DNA of 36,037 nt from SG8-41 sp035574195 (lineage in GTDB: Bacteria; Pseudomonadota; Gammaproteobacteria; Burkholderiales; SG8-41), in assembly GCA_035574195.1 (NCBI GenBank), contig DATLZE010000072.1:1-36037 (forward strand), written 5' to 3'. The notes beneath the pieces are model-generated. The model was not told the DNA's origin. It made no database searches and saw nothing but the letters and a program-made list of their open reading frames with translations. Each line of letters opens with the position of its first letter. Position 1 is the stretch's first letter. The position numbers and the translations under genes were made by a program. Positions 29,961-36,037 of this stretch are shown here, in pieces.

Positions 29961-30896
29961 TCACGCCGCGGCACTGCCGCGCATCGCGCGCTCGATCGCC
30001 TCGCGGTCCCAGCTCGGCGCGAGCATGGTGATGAAGTCGTACATGTAGCTGCGCAGATAGGCACCGCGCCGGATCTCGATGCGGGTCACGGTGGGGTCGA
30101 ACAGGCGGCCCGCGTCGCGTGCCCGCAGGCGGCGGTCGCGCTCCGGCTCGTAGGCGACGCTCGGCAAGATCGCCACGCCGAGGCCGAGCTCGACGTAGCT
30201 CTTGATGACGTCGGCGTCGATTGCCGTGAGCACGATGTTGGGCTCGAGGCCGGCGCGCTCGAACGCGCGCAGCACCGCCGAGCCCCCGACGAAGCTCGCG
30301 TCGTAGGTGATGATGGGATAGGCCGCGATCGCCCGCAGCGTGAGCCGCGGCACCCGCAGCAGGGGGTGGCCGCGCGGCGCGACGACGCTGCGCCCGAGCC
30401 GGTGGGCGGGGAGCTTCACCAGGTCCGGGACGCTCTCGCCGGGCGGCTCGCTGCTCACGCCGAGATCGGCCTCGCCCGAGGCGACGAGTTGCTGGGTCTG
30501 CGATGGGCTGCCCTGGCGCAGCACCAGCTGGACTGCGGGATGGCGCCGGATGAAGTCGCGGATCACGCCGCGCAGCACGTAGCGCGCGTGGATGTGGGTG
30601 GTGGCGATGACGAGCTTCCCCGTCTCCTGGCGCGTGAAATCCTCGCCGATGCGCTTCAGGCTCTCGGCCTCGTGCAGCAGGCGCCGCGCGACGGCGAGCA
30701 CCGCGCGGCCGGGCTCGGTAACGCCTGCGATGCGGTTGCCCGTGCGCAGCAGCAGGTCCACGCCGAGCTCTTGCTCGAGCAGCCGGATCTGTTTGCTGAT
30801 CCCCGGCTGCGAGGTGTGCAGCGCGGCGGCGGCGCGCGAGATGTTGTAGCCCTGGTCGGCGATCCCGCACAGGTAGCGGAACTGGCGCAGGTTCAC
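29961..30896 (-). CDS. LysR-family regulator, CysB/Cbl-like
   Basis: A 311-residue transcription regulator. The N-terminal winged helix-turn-helix reads LRQFRYLCGIADQGYNISRAA then LHTSQPGISKQIRLLEQELG. The YNIS and QPGISKQI forms are those of the CysB/Cbl branch. The effector domain starts near GKLVIATTHIHARYVL, with THTHARY-like sequence as in CysB, and holds VASGEADLGVSSE. GTG 30896 is chosen because the family start is (M)NLRQFRYL; the upstream extension to 30983 would cover the dyad sites. It is transcribed divergently from the TPP/cupin/Bug operon, so it is the likely regulator, with an intermediate or sulfur-like anion as possible effector. Confidence 0.9.
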   Translation of the reverse strand: MNLRQFRYLCGIADQGYNISRAAAALHTSQPGISKQIRLLEQELGVDLLLRTGNRIAGVTEPGRAVLAVARRLLHEAESLKRIGEDFTRQETGKLVIATTHIHARYVLRGVIRDFIRRHPAVQLVLRQGSPSQTQQLVASGEADLGVSSEPPGESVPDLVKLPAHRLGRSVVAPRGHPLLRVPRLTLRAIAAYPIITYDASFVGGSAVLRAFERAGLEPNIVLTAIDADVIKSYVELGLGVAILPSVAYEPERDRRLRARDAGRLFDPTVTRIEIRRGAYLRSYMYDFITMLAPSWDREAIERAMRGSAAA

Positions 30897-30908
30897 GGCG
30901 GCTTCACC

Positions 30909-30923
30909 ATAACTTTGGGTTAT
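30909..30923. promoter_or_regulatory. LysR-type T-N11-A dyad
   Basis: ATAAC-TTTGG-GTTAT is a perfect 5-bp inverted repeat whose inner T and A are separated by 11 bases, the classic LysR box. It lies in the divergent spacer, 13 bases from the LysR start, suited to autoregulation and to activating the operon at 30998. Confidence 0.6.
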
Positions 30924-30932
30924 CGTTCGATA
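30921..30932. promoter_or_regulatory. Second dyad, one helical turn from the LysR box
   Basis: TATCG-TT-CGATA is a perfect 5-bp dyad. Its centre is about 10.5 bases from that of the first box, so both lie on the same DNA face. It may be the half-site pair used for tetramer binding by the regulator. Confidence 0.45.
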
Positions 30933-30997
30933 GATAAAGATTCTCACATAACATACCGCAGGGCGGGTAACATGATGCGGCACCGGAGAAACGGACG

Positions 30998-32704
30998 ATG
31001 CCGAGGATGTCGGGAGCGCGGGCGTTCGCGCAGATGCTCGAGGGCTACGGCGTCACCCACGTCTTTTTCGTCCCCGCCTTCATGATGAAGGCCCTCGCCG
31101 AGATGGAGGATATGCCGATCCGGCGCGTCATGGTCCACGGCGAGAAGGCCGCGGCCTACATGGCCGACGGCTATGCCCGGGCCGCCGGCCGCCCGGGTGT
31201 GTGCATGGCACAGATGATCGGCGCCTCCAATCTCGCAGCCGGGCTGCGCGACGCCTTCATGGCGGGCTCGCCGGTGCTCGCGGTGACGGGCGGGCCCACG
31301 CCGCTTTCGCGCTACCGGCACGCTTACCAGGAGGTGGACGACGTCTCGCAGTTCGATCCCCTCACCAAGATGAACGCGCAGGTGGACCACGTCGCGCGCC
31401 TGCCCGATCTCCTGCGCCAGGCGTTTCGCGTGGCGACCTCCGGCGCGCCCGGCCCGGTGCATCTGCGCATCCAGAGCCATCTTGGCCAGATGACCGAGCT
31501 CGAAGCCGACCTCGATCCGCTGGTCGAGCCGCGATTTGCGCGCGTGCCGGCGTTCCGCCCGGAGCCGGAACGGGAGGCGGTGCGCGAGGCTCTCGCGCTG
31601 CTCCAAGCGGCGGCGCGCCCGATGATCGTCGCGGGCGGCGGCGTGATCCGCTCCGGCGCGCGGGCCGAGATCGTGGAGCTCGCCGAAAAGCTCGGCATTC
31701 CGGTCGCGACCTCGCTCAACGCCAAGGCGACGCTCCCCGATCGCCATCCGCTCAACGCCGGCGTGCCGGGAGCGTACTCGCGCGACTGCGCGAACCGCGC
31801 GCTCGCCGAGGCCGACCTCGTGTTCTTCGTCGGCTCCCACACCGGCGGCCAGGTCACCAACAACTGGATGTTCCCGCCCCCGGGCGTGAAGGTGATCCAG
31901 CTCGATATCGACCCGGCGGAGCTCGGACGCAACTACCCGAACACGGTCTCGATCCTGGGCGACGCGCGCGTGTGCCTCAGGCGCCTGATCGAGGCGGCGG
32001 CCCCCGGCGCACAGGGACGGGCGGACTGGATCGGGCGGGTGCAGGCGCTCGTCGCCGCGTGGCGCGCAGAGAACGCGCAGTGGCGCGATGCGGACGCGGT
32101 GCCGCTGCGCCCCGAGCGCGTGTGCCGCGCGCTTTCCGAGGTGCTGCCGCCCGAAGGGATCGTCGTCTCCGACACCGGGCACGCAGGCATCTGGACCGCG
32201 CGCTTTCTCGAGCTCGCGCATCCGGCGCAGGAGTACTACCGCACCGCCGGCTCCCTCGGCTGGGGCTTCCCGGCGGCGCTGGGAGTGAAGTGCGCGCGGC
32301 CCGACCGGCCGGTGGTGTGCTTCACCGGCGACGGCGGCTTCTACTACCACATCGCCGAGCTCGAGACCGCGCGGCGCCACAACATCGCCGTGGTGGTGGT
32401 GGTCAACAACAACAGCTCGCTCAACCAGGAGATCCGGCTCAACGACGCGGCCTACGGCGGGCGCCAGCGCGGGCGCGCCGAGGAGCTGTGGCGCTTCCCC
32501 GATCTCGATTTCGCGAGGATCGCGCAGTCCTTCGGCTGCGCCGGCATCCGGGTCGAGCGGCCGGAGGAGCTGCGGCCGGCGCTCGAGCGCGCGCTCGCAG
32601 CGGGCGGCCCGGTGGTGGTGGACGTGGTGACGGACATGTACGCGATCGCGCCGCACCCGTGGACGCCGAGCGGGCGGGATTTTCATTCGTATCAGAGGGG
32701 ATAA
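30998..32704 (+). CDS. Thiamine-diphosphate-dependent enzyme, acetolactate-synthase-like
   Basis: A 568-residue three-domain TPP enzyme. The Pyr domain holds the cofactor-activating Glu49 in MVHGEKAAAYMADGYARAAG. The central domain runs from AARPMIVAGGGVIRSGA to VIQLDIDPAELGRN. The PP domain holds the TPP/Mg motif GDGGFYYHIAELETARRHNI starting near residue 444 and ending in VVNNNSS. The family includes acetolactate synthase, benzoylformate and phosphonopyruvate decarboxylases and sulfoacetaldehyde acetyltransferase; the HGEK form and the C-terminal AIAPHPWTPSG do not let me choose. It leads the operon: cupin A starts 19 bases later. A close paralogue follows at 35549. It likely decarboxylates a 2-oxo acid. 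Confidence 0.88.
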   Translation: MPRMSGARAFAQMLEGYGVTHVFFVPAFMMKALAEMEDMPIRRVMVHGEKAAAYMADGYARAAGRPGVCMAQMIGASNLAAGLRDAFMAGSPVLAVTGGPTPLSRYRHAYQEVDDVSQFDPLTKMNAQVDHVARLPDLLRQAFRVATSGAPGPVHLRIQSHLGQMTELEADLDPLVEPRFARVPAFRPEPEREAVREALALLQAAARPMIVAGGGVIRSGARAEIVELAEKLGIPVATSLNAKATLPDRHPLNAGVPGAYSRDCANRALAEADLVFFVGSHTGGQVTNNWMFPPPGVKVIQLDIDPAELGRNYPNTVSILGDARVCLRRLIEAAAPGAQGRADWIGRVQALVAAWRAENAQWRDADAVPLRPERVCRALSEVLPPEGIVVSDTGHAGIWTARFLELAHPAQEYYRTAGSLGWGFPAALGVKCARPDRPVVCFTGDGGFYYHIAELETARRHNIAVVVVVNNNSSLNQEIRLNDAAYGGRQRGRAEELWRFPDLDFARIAQSFGCAGIRVERPEELRPALERALAAGGPVVVDVVTDMYAIAPHPWTPSGRDFHSYQRG

Positions 32705-32723
32705 CCCGAGGGAGGCACCGCGC

Positions 32724-33287
32724 ATGGCAGAGGGCATCAAGCCGATCCGGCGAGTGGTGACCGGGCACGACGCCCAGGGCAGGTCGTGCGTGCTCTACGA
32801 TGGGCCCGCGCCCAACGTCAATGCGAACGCCTTCAAAAAGGGCACCGCCATGACCGACATCTGGGTGTTCCACGAATGCCCGGCGCCGATCCGCGGCGAG
32901 CGCGACGACGGAAACCTTCCGTTCCGCTTCGAGCCGCCGCCGACAGGCGGGCACCTGCGCATCGTGCAGTCGGACCCCAAGCCGCCCGACTACGACCCCG
33001 CGCGCGACGCCTACCTCGTCGCCCCGCATCCGCCGCGGCGCACCCCGGGGGGCACCTGGGAGCGCGGCGGGCAGAATCTGTACACCACGCGCATGCACAA
33101 GTCGGAGACGCTCGATTACGGTATTCTGCTCTCGGGCAGCCGCGTTCTCGTCACCGACGACGGCAGCCGCACGCTCGCGCCAGGCGACGTGGTGGTGCAG
33201 CTCGGAAGCTGGCATGCCTGGGCCAATCCCGACGAAGGGAGCCTGATGGCTTTCGTCATGATGGGAGCCGAGTTCGGCGACGGATGA
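32724..33287 (+). CDS. Cupin A (stand-alone homologue of module A)
   Basis: A 187-residue cupin. It starts GIKPIRRVVTGHDAQGRS, then DGPAPN, and holds APHPPRRTPGGTWERGG, MHKSETLDYGILLSGSR (cupin motif 1) and PGDVVVQLGSWHAW (motif 2, with His). Nearly every segment matches the N-terminal half of the fused protein at 13284. GGGAGG lies a few bases upstream of the ATG. It sits 19 bases after the TPP enzyme and 12 bases before cupin B, so A and B should be co-translated and may form a heteromer equivalent to the fused protein. The function is not known. Metal binding is possible, but motif 1 has a single obvious His. Confidence 0.85.
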   Translation: MAEGIKPIRRVVTGHDAQGRSCVLYDGPAPNVNANAFKKGTAMTDIWVFHECPAPIRGERDDGNLPFRFEPPPTGGHLRIVQSDPKPPDYDPARDAYLVAPHPPRRTPGGTWERGGQNLYTTRMHKSETLDYGILLSGSRVLVTDDGSRTLAPGDVVVQLGSWHAWANPDEGSLMAFVMMGAEFGDG

Positions 33288-33299
33288 CGGGGTGAAGCG

Positions 33300-33851
33300 A
33301 TGACGAGCGGAAATCCGAAGCCCGTGCGCAGGATCGTGGTGGCCGACGAGGGCGAGCGCTCGCGGGTGGTGAGCGATGGACCGGCGCCGGAAGTGCACAC
33401 CGACCCGGCGCGCCCCGGCTTCGCGCTCACGCGCATCTGGGTGACCGACCGCACGCCGGCGCGGATCCGCAGCGCGCACGAGTGCCTGCGCCTGCCGCAC
33501 GTGCTGGTGCCGCCGCCTGCGGGCTCGGTGTGCCGCGTCGTCACCTTTCCGCCGGACGACGAGTGGAGGGGCCGCGTGGGCGCGAGAGAAGTGCGCGCGT
33601 TCTTCGAGGCGCTGGGCGCGCCGCAGGCCTCTTCCTATTCGCCCGCTGCCCCGCACCCGTACATGCAGAGGACGCGCACGCTCGAGTTTTGCCTGATACT
33701 GGAGGGCGAGGTGACGCTCGTGCTCGACAAGGAGGAGGTGGCGCTCGCGGCGGGCGATACCGTGGTGCTGCGCGGGGCGAACCACGCCTGGAGCAATCGC
33801 TCGACGCGCCCGTGCGTGGTGGCTTTTTCCTCGCACGACGCCTCCGGCTGA
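33300..33851 (+). CDS. Cupin B (stand-alone homologue of module B)
   Basis: A 183-residue cupin. It starts KPVRRIVVADEGERSRVV with DGPAPEVHTDPARPGFALTR, and holds APHPYMQRTRTLEFCLILEGE (motif 1) and LAAGDTVVLRGANHAWSNRS (motif 2). It corresponds to the C-terminal half of the fused cupin at 13284, again almost segment by segment. The opening KPxRRIV...DGPAP is also shared with cupin A, so A and B look like ancient duplicates. GGTGA precedes the ATG. The Bug gene begins 22 bases after its stop. Co-function with cupin A is strongly suggested by the fusion elsewhere in the window; the reaction is unknown. Confidence 0.85.
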   Translation: MTSGNPKPVRRIVVADEGERSRVVSDGPAPEVHTDPARPGFALTRIWVTDRTPARIRSAHECLRLPHVLVPPPAGSVCRVVTFPPDDEWRGRVGAREVRAFFEALGAPQASSYSPAAPHPYMQRTRTLEFCLILEGEVTLVLDKEEVALAAGDTVVLRGANHAWSNRSTRPCVVAFSSHDASG

Positions 33852-33873
33852 GCGCCGCCGCAAAGGAGGGGAT

Positions 33874-34833
33874 ATGAAGACTGCATGGCCTGCCGCGCTG
33901 CTTGCGGCCGCGGCGTGCGGACTGCCGTGTGCAGCGCTCGCCGAGCAGCCCTATCCGGTGCGGCCGATCCGCTTCATCGTGGGGCCGGGGCCCGACGTGC
34001 TGGCGCGCATGGTCGGGCAGAAGTTGACCGAAGCCTGGGGGCAGCAGGTGGTGGTGGACCAGCGCCCGGGCGCGGGCGGCATCATCGCCGCGGAAACCGC
34101 GGCGAAGGCGGCACCCGACGGCCACACGCTGCTGCTCACCACCGGCGCCTACACCGTGAACGCGGTCTACTACAGCAAGCTGCCTTACGACCTCGTGCGG
34201 GATTTCGCACCGGTTTCGCTGCTCGCCACGATCCAGTTTCTGCTGGTCGTGCATCCCTCGCTGCCGGCGAAATCGGTCGAGGATCTGGTGCGGCTCGCGC
34301 GCGAGAAGCCCGGGCAGCTCAACTGCGCCTCCTCCGGCACCGGCACGACCGCGCACCTCGGCTGCGAGATGTTGAAGAACCTCGCCCGCATCAACATCGT
34401 GCACGTGCCCTACAAGGGGGTCGCACCGGCCCTCACCGAGCTGCTGGGCGGGCAGGTGGAAATGTTCTTCGCCGTGATGCAGGCGGGGCTGCCGCACGTG
34501 CGCGCGGGGAAGCTGCGTGCGCTCGCCGTGAGCGGGGCGAAGCGCGCGCTCGCGACACCGGAGCTGCCGACGGTGGCGGAGGCGGGCGTTCCTGGATTCG
34601 CGTTCGATTCCTGGAACGGCGTGCACGTCCCCGCCCGCACGCCCGCGGCGCTCGTCGCAAGGCTCAACGAGGCGCTCAACACGGTTATCCGGCAGTCGGA
34701 CGTGCGCGCGCGGATGCTCGATCTCGGGCTCGAGCCCGCAGGCACGACACCCGCGGAATTCGCGGCGTTCGTGAACAGCGACATCGCGCGCTGGGCGAAG
34801 GTCGTCCGGGAAGCGGGCGTGCGCACCGAGTGA
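33874..34833 (+). CDS. Bug/TctC-family receptor with shortened binding loop
   Basis: A 319-residue periplasmic receptor. The signal peptide MKTAWPAALLAAAACGLPCAALAE leads to mature QPYPVRPIRFIV. The loop that normally reads PFPPGGxxDxxAR is GPGPDVLAR, about four residues shorter; the flanking strand and helix align well, so this looks like a real deletion in the ligand-contact loop. Other motifs are intact: DQRPGAGG, PDGHT, HVPYKGVAP, TPELPTVAEAG, C-terminal IARWAKVVREAGV. AAAGGAGGGG precedes the ATG. It lies inside the cupin/TPP operon and is followed directly by a bicupin gene, so it most likely captures the pathway's substrate. No membrane subunits are seen. Confidence 0.92.
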   Translation: MKTAWPAALLAAAACGLPCAALAEQPYPVRPIRFIVGPGPDVLARMVGQKLTEAWGQQVVVDQRPGAGGIIAAETAAKAAPDGHTLLLTTGAYTVNAVYYSKLPYDLVRDFAPVSLLATIQFLLVVHPSLPAKSVEDLVRLAREKPGQLNCASSGTGTTAHLGCEMLKNLARINIVHVPYKGVAPALTELLGGQVEMFFAVMQAGLPHVRAGKLRALAVSGAKRALATPELPTVAEAGVPGFAFDSWNGVHVPARTPAALVARLNEALNTVIRQSDVRARMLDLGLEPAGTTPAEFAAFVNSDIARWAKVVREAGVRTE

Positions 34834-34850
34834 AGGAGGCTACCGCGGTC

Positions 34851-35534
34851 ATGGCAGAGGACACGGGAATCCAGATCGTGCGTGTGGCGAGCCTTGTGTG
34901 GGAGGACCGCGTCAACGTGGACGGCTGGCCGAGCCGCGCGGGGCTCTATTACGAGGACCGGGAGCGCGAGCTCTGCCTGCGGTTGATCCATTATCCGGTC
35001 GGCTCGACCGAGCCGCGGCACGTGCACGCCGGCACTCATGCGACCACCGTGCTGAAGGGGCGCGCGATCGTGGACGGGCTGACGCTGGGGCCCCTGGATG
35101 TCGTGCTCGGTCCGGGCGGGGAGCCCCACGGCCCGCTGCACTATCCCGACGGCTGTCAGCTCTTCAGCGCGTTTCAGGGCAGCTACTACCACAGCGAAGT
35201 GCGCGAGCTCTCCGGGGAACGAAACTACCGCCTGATCCGCTCGGCCGAGCTTCCCTGGGTCGCGCGGCCGGGCGGCTGCCGGGTGAAGACGCTGGTGGAG
35301 CGCGGCGCCGGGCGCCTGCTGCTCGAGGCGCGCAGCTATGCCTGCGGCGCCGAGATCGCACGGGACGCCGACCCCGGATTCGAGTCGGCGCTGGTGGTCG
35401 AGGGCGGCGTCGAGGTTGCGGCGGAGGCGCTCGGAGCGTGGGATTTCCTGCGCCTCGTGGAACCGGCGCGCCACGCGGCGATCCGCTTTCCGCGGGGCGC
35501 GACGCTGCTGGCGCTCGCGATGCGGCCGCAGTGA
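34851..35534 (+). CDS. Bicupin protein (cupin C)
   Basis: A 227-residue two-cupin protein. The first module, about residues 35-110, holds PVGSTEPRHVHAGTHATTVL, a HxH...H metal motif, then LGPLDVVLGPGGEPHGPLHYPDG. The second, about 145-225, is degenerate (LLLEARSYACGAEIARD, GFESALVVEGGVEV) and lacks the His set. This layout resembles ChrR-like and quercetinase-like small bicupins, though neither is certain. It is unrelated in detail to cupins A and B. The ATG at 34851 follows AAGGAGG; GTG 34830, overlapping the Bug stop, is in frame. The second TPP-enzyme gene follows after 14 bases, so all are in one operon. Confidence 0.8.
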   Translation: MAEDTGIQIVRVASLVWEDRVNVDGWPSRAGLYYEDRERELCLRLIHYPVGSTEPRHVHAGTHATTVLKGRAIVDGLTLGPLDVVLGPGGEPHGPLHYPDGCQLFSAFQGSYYHSEVRELSGERNYRLIRSAELPWVARPGGCRVKTLVERGAGRLLLEARSYACGAEIARDADPGFESALVVEGGVEVAAEALGAWDFLRLVEPARHAAIRFPRGATLLALAMRPQ

Positions 35535-35548
35535 GTGCGGGGGGCGGA

Positions 35549-36037
35549 TGCCGAGGACGACGGGCACGCGCTTCATCGCCGAAGCGTTGCGCGGCTACGG
35601 CACGACCCACGTTTTCTTCGTGCCGCAGATGCTGCTCGAGACGCTCACCGCCATGGAGGGCATGGGCATCCAGCGCATGATGGTGCACGGAGAGAAGGCC
35701 GCAGCCTACATGGCCGACGGCTACGCGCGCGCGGGCGGGCGCCCGGGCGTGTGCATGGCGCAGCACGTGGGCGCATCGAACCTCGTCGCCGGGCTGCGCG
35801 ACGCCTATCTCGCGTGCTCTCCGGTGATCGCGCTGACCGGGGGGCCCGCGCCTGCGGCGCGCTACCGCCACGCCTACCAGGAGCTCGAGGACTTCACCCA
35901 GTTCGAGCCCACCACCAAGTTCAACGCCCACGTGGACCACGTCGCGCGCCTGCCTGACCTCCTCGCGCAGGCGTTTCGCGAGGCGACCACCGGCGCGCCC
36001 GGCCCGGTGCATCTTCAGATCGGCGGGCATCACGGCG
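35549..36037 (+). CDS. Second TPP-dependent enzyme, partial (cut by window end)
   Basis: The first 163 residues of an acetolactate-synthase-like TPP enzyme; the frame is open to the last base. It reads YGTTHVFFVPQM, MMVHGEKAAAYMADGYARAG with the catalytic Glu, CMAQHVGASNLVAGLRDAYL, TGGPAPAARYRHAYQELED and HVDHVARLPDLLAQAFREAT. This is clearly a paralogue of the enzyme at 30998, with most of the residues in this part identical. They differ mainly at the FFVP loop (FFVPQMLLETL against FFVPAFMMKAL), which lies near the active site in the family, so they may act on related but different substrates. It is the sixth gene in the operon. Confidence 0.88.

Noticed and set aside
30944..32740. Minus-strand open frame opposite the first TPP-enzyme gene
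   Set aside because: Antisense shadow of a convincingly conserved enzyme; the translation is compositionally biased.

Overview
The window is high-GC DNA with dense, mostly strand-alternating small operons. It looks like a betaproteobacterium of the Burkholderiales type. The main reason is nine separate genes for Bug/TctC-type periplasmic solute receptors, a family greatly expanded in Bordetella, Cupriavidus and relatives. The genus cannot be named from the sequence. I see no rRNA, tRNA, CRISPR array, insertion sequence, integrase or replication origin.

Layout. (1) 1-1309, minus: a MoxR AAA ATPase followed by a CoxE-like VWA protein cut by the window edge. (2) 1459-11770: seven Bug receptors, interspersed with an exported alpha/beta hydrolase, a signal-less NMT1/THI5-like binding protein and an exported TPR protein. 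No TctA/TctB membrane subunits are present. (3) 11859-14441: an MmgE/PrpD-family protein and, convergent to it, a two-module cupin protein. (4) 14569-19517: a DUF2339 membrane protein, an Hsp20 chaperone with a good RpoH-type promoter, a small membrane protein plus a type II haloacid-dehalogenase-like enzyme, a GNAT acetyltransferase, and an exported MsrB. (5) 19733-28755, minus: a compact acyl-CoA catabolic cluster in transcription order MaoC hydratase, SDR dehydrogenase, MFS transporter, ADP-forming acyl-CoA ligase, crotonase, Bug receptor, and a DUF35-thiolase fusion. (6) 28923-29923: peroxiredoxin and a PEBP (YbhB/YbcL) protein. (7) 29961-36037: a LysR regulator divergent from an operon encoding a thiamine-diphosphate (TPP) enzyme, cupin A, cupin B, a Bug receptor, a bicupin, and a second paralogous TPP enzyme cut by the window end.

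How the parts may work together. In region 5 the genes could import a carboxylate (Bug or MFS), activate it to a CoA thioester, hydrate and oxidise it, and cleave a C-C bond. The cleavage enzyme lacks the usual thiolase nucleophile and may be a retro-aldolase. In region 7 a Bug receptor is embedded among three cupins and two TPP enzymes, under a LysR-type regulator with dyad sites between the divergent genes. Its cupin A/B pair reappears as one fused protein in region 3. Region 7 is the best candidate in the window for an undescribed catabolic system; its substrate is unknown.

Limits: all calls come from reading motifs and gene order. Start codons were chosen by Shine-Dalgarno sequences and overlaps. 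Promoters and operators are predictions only.
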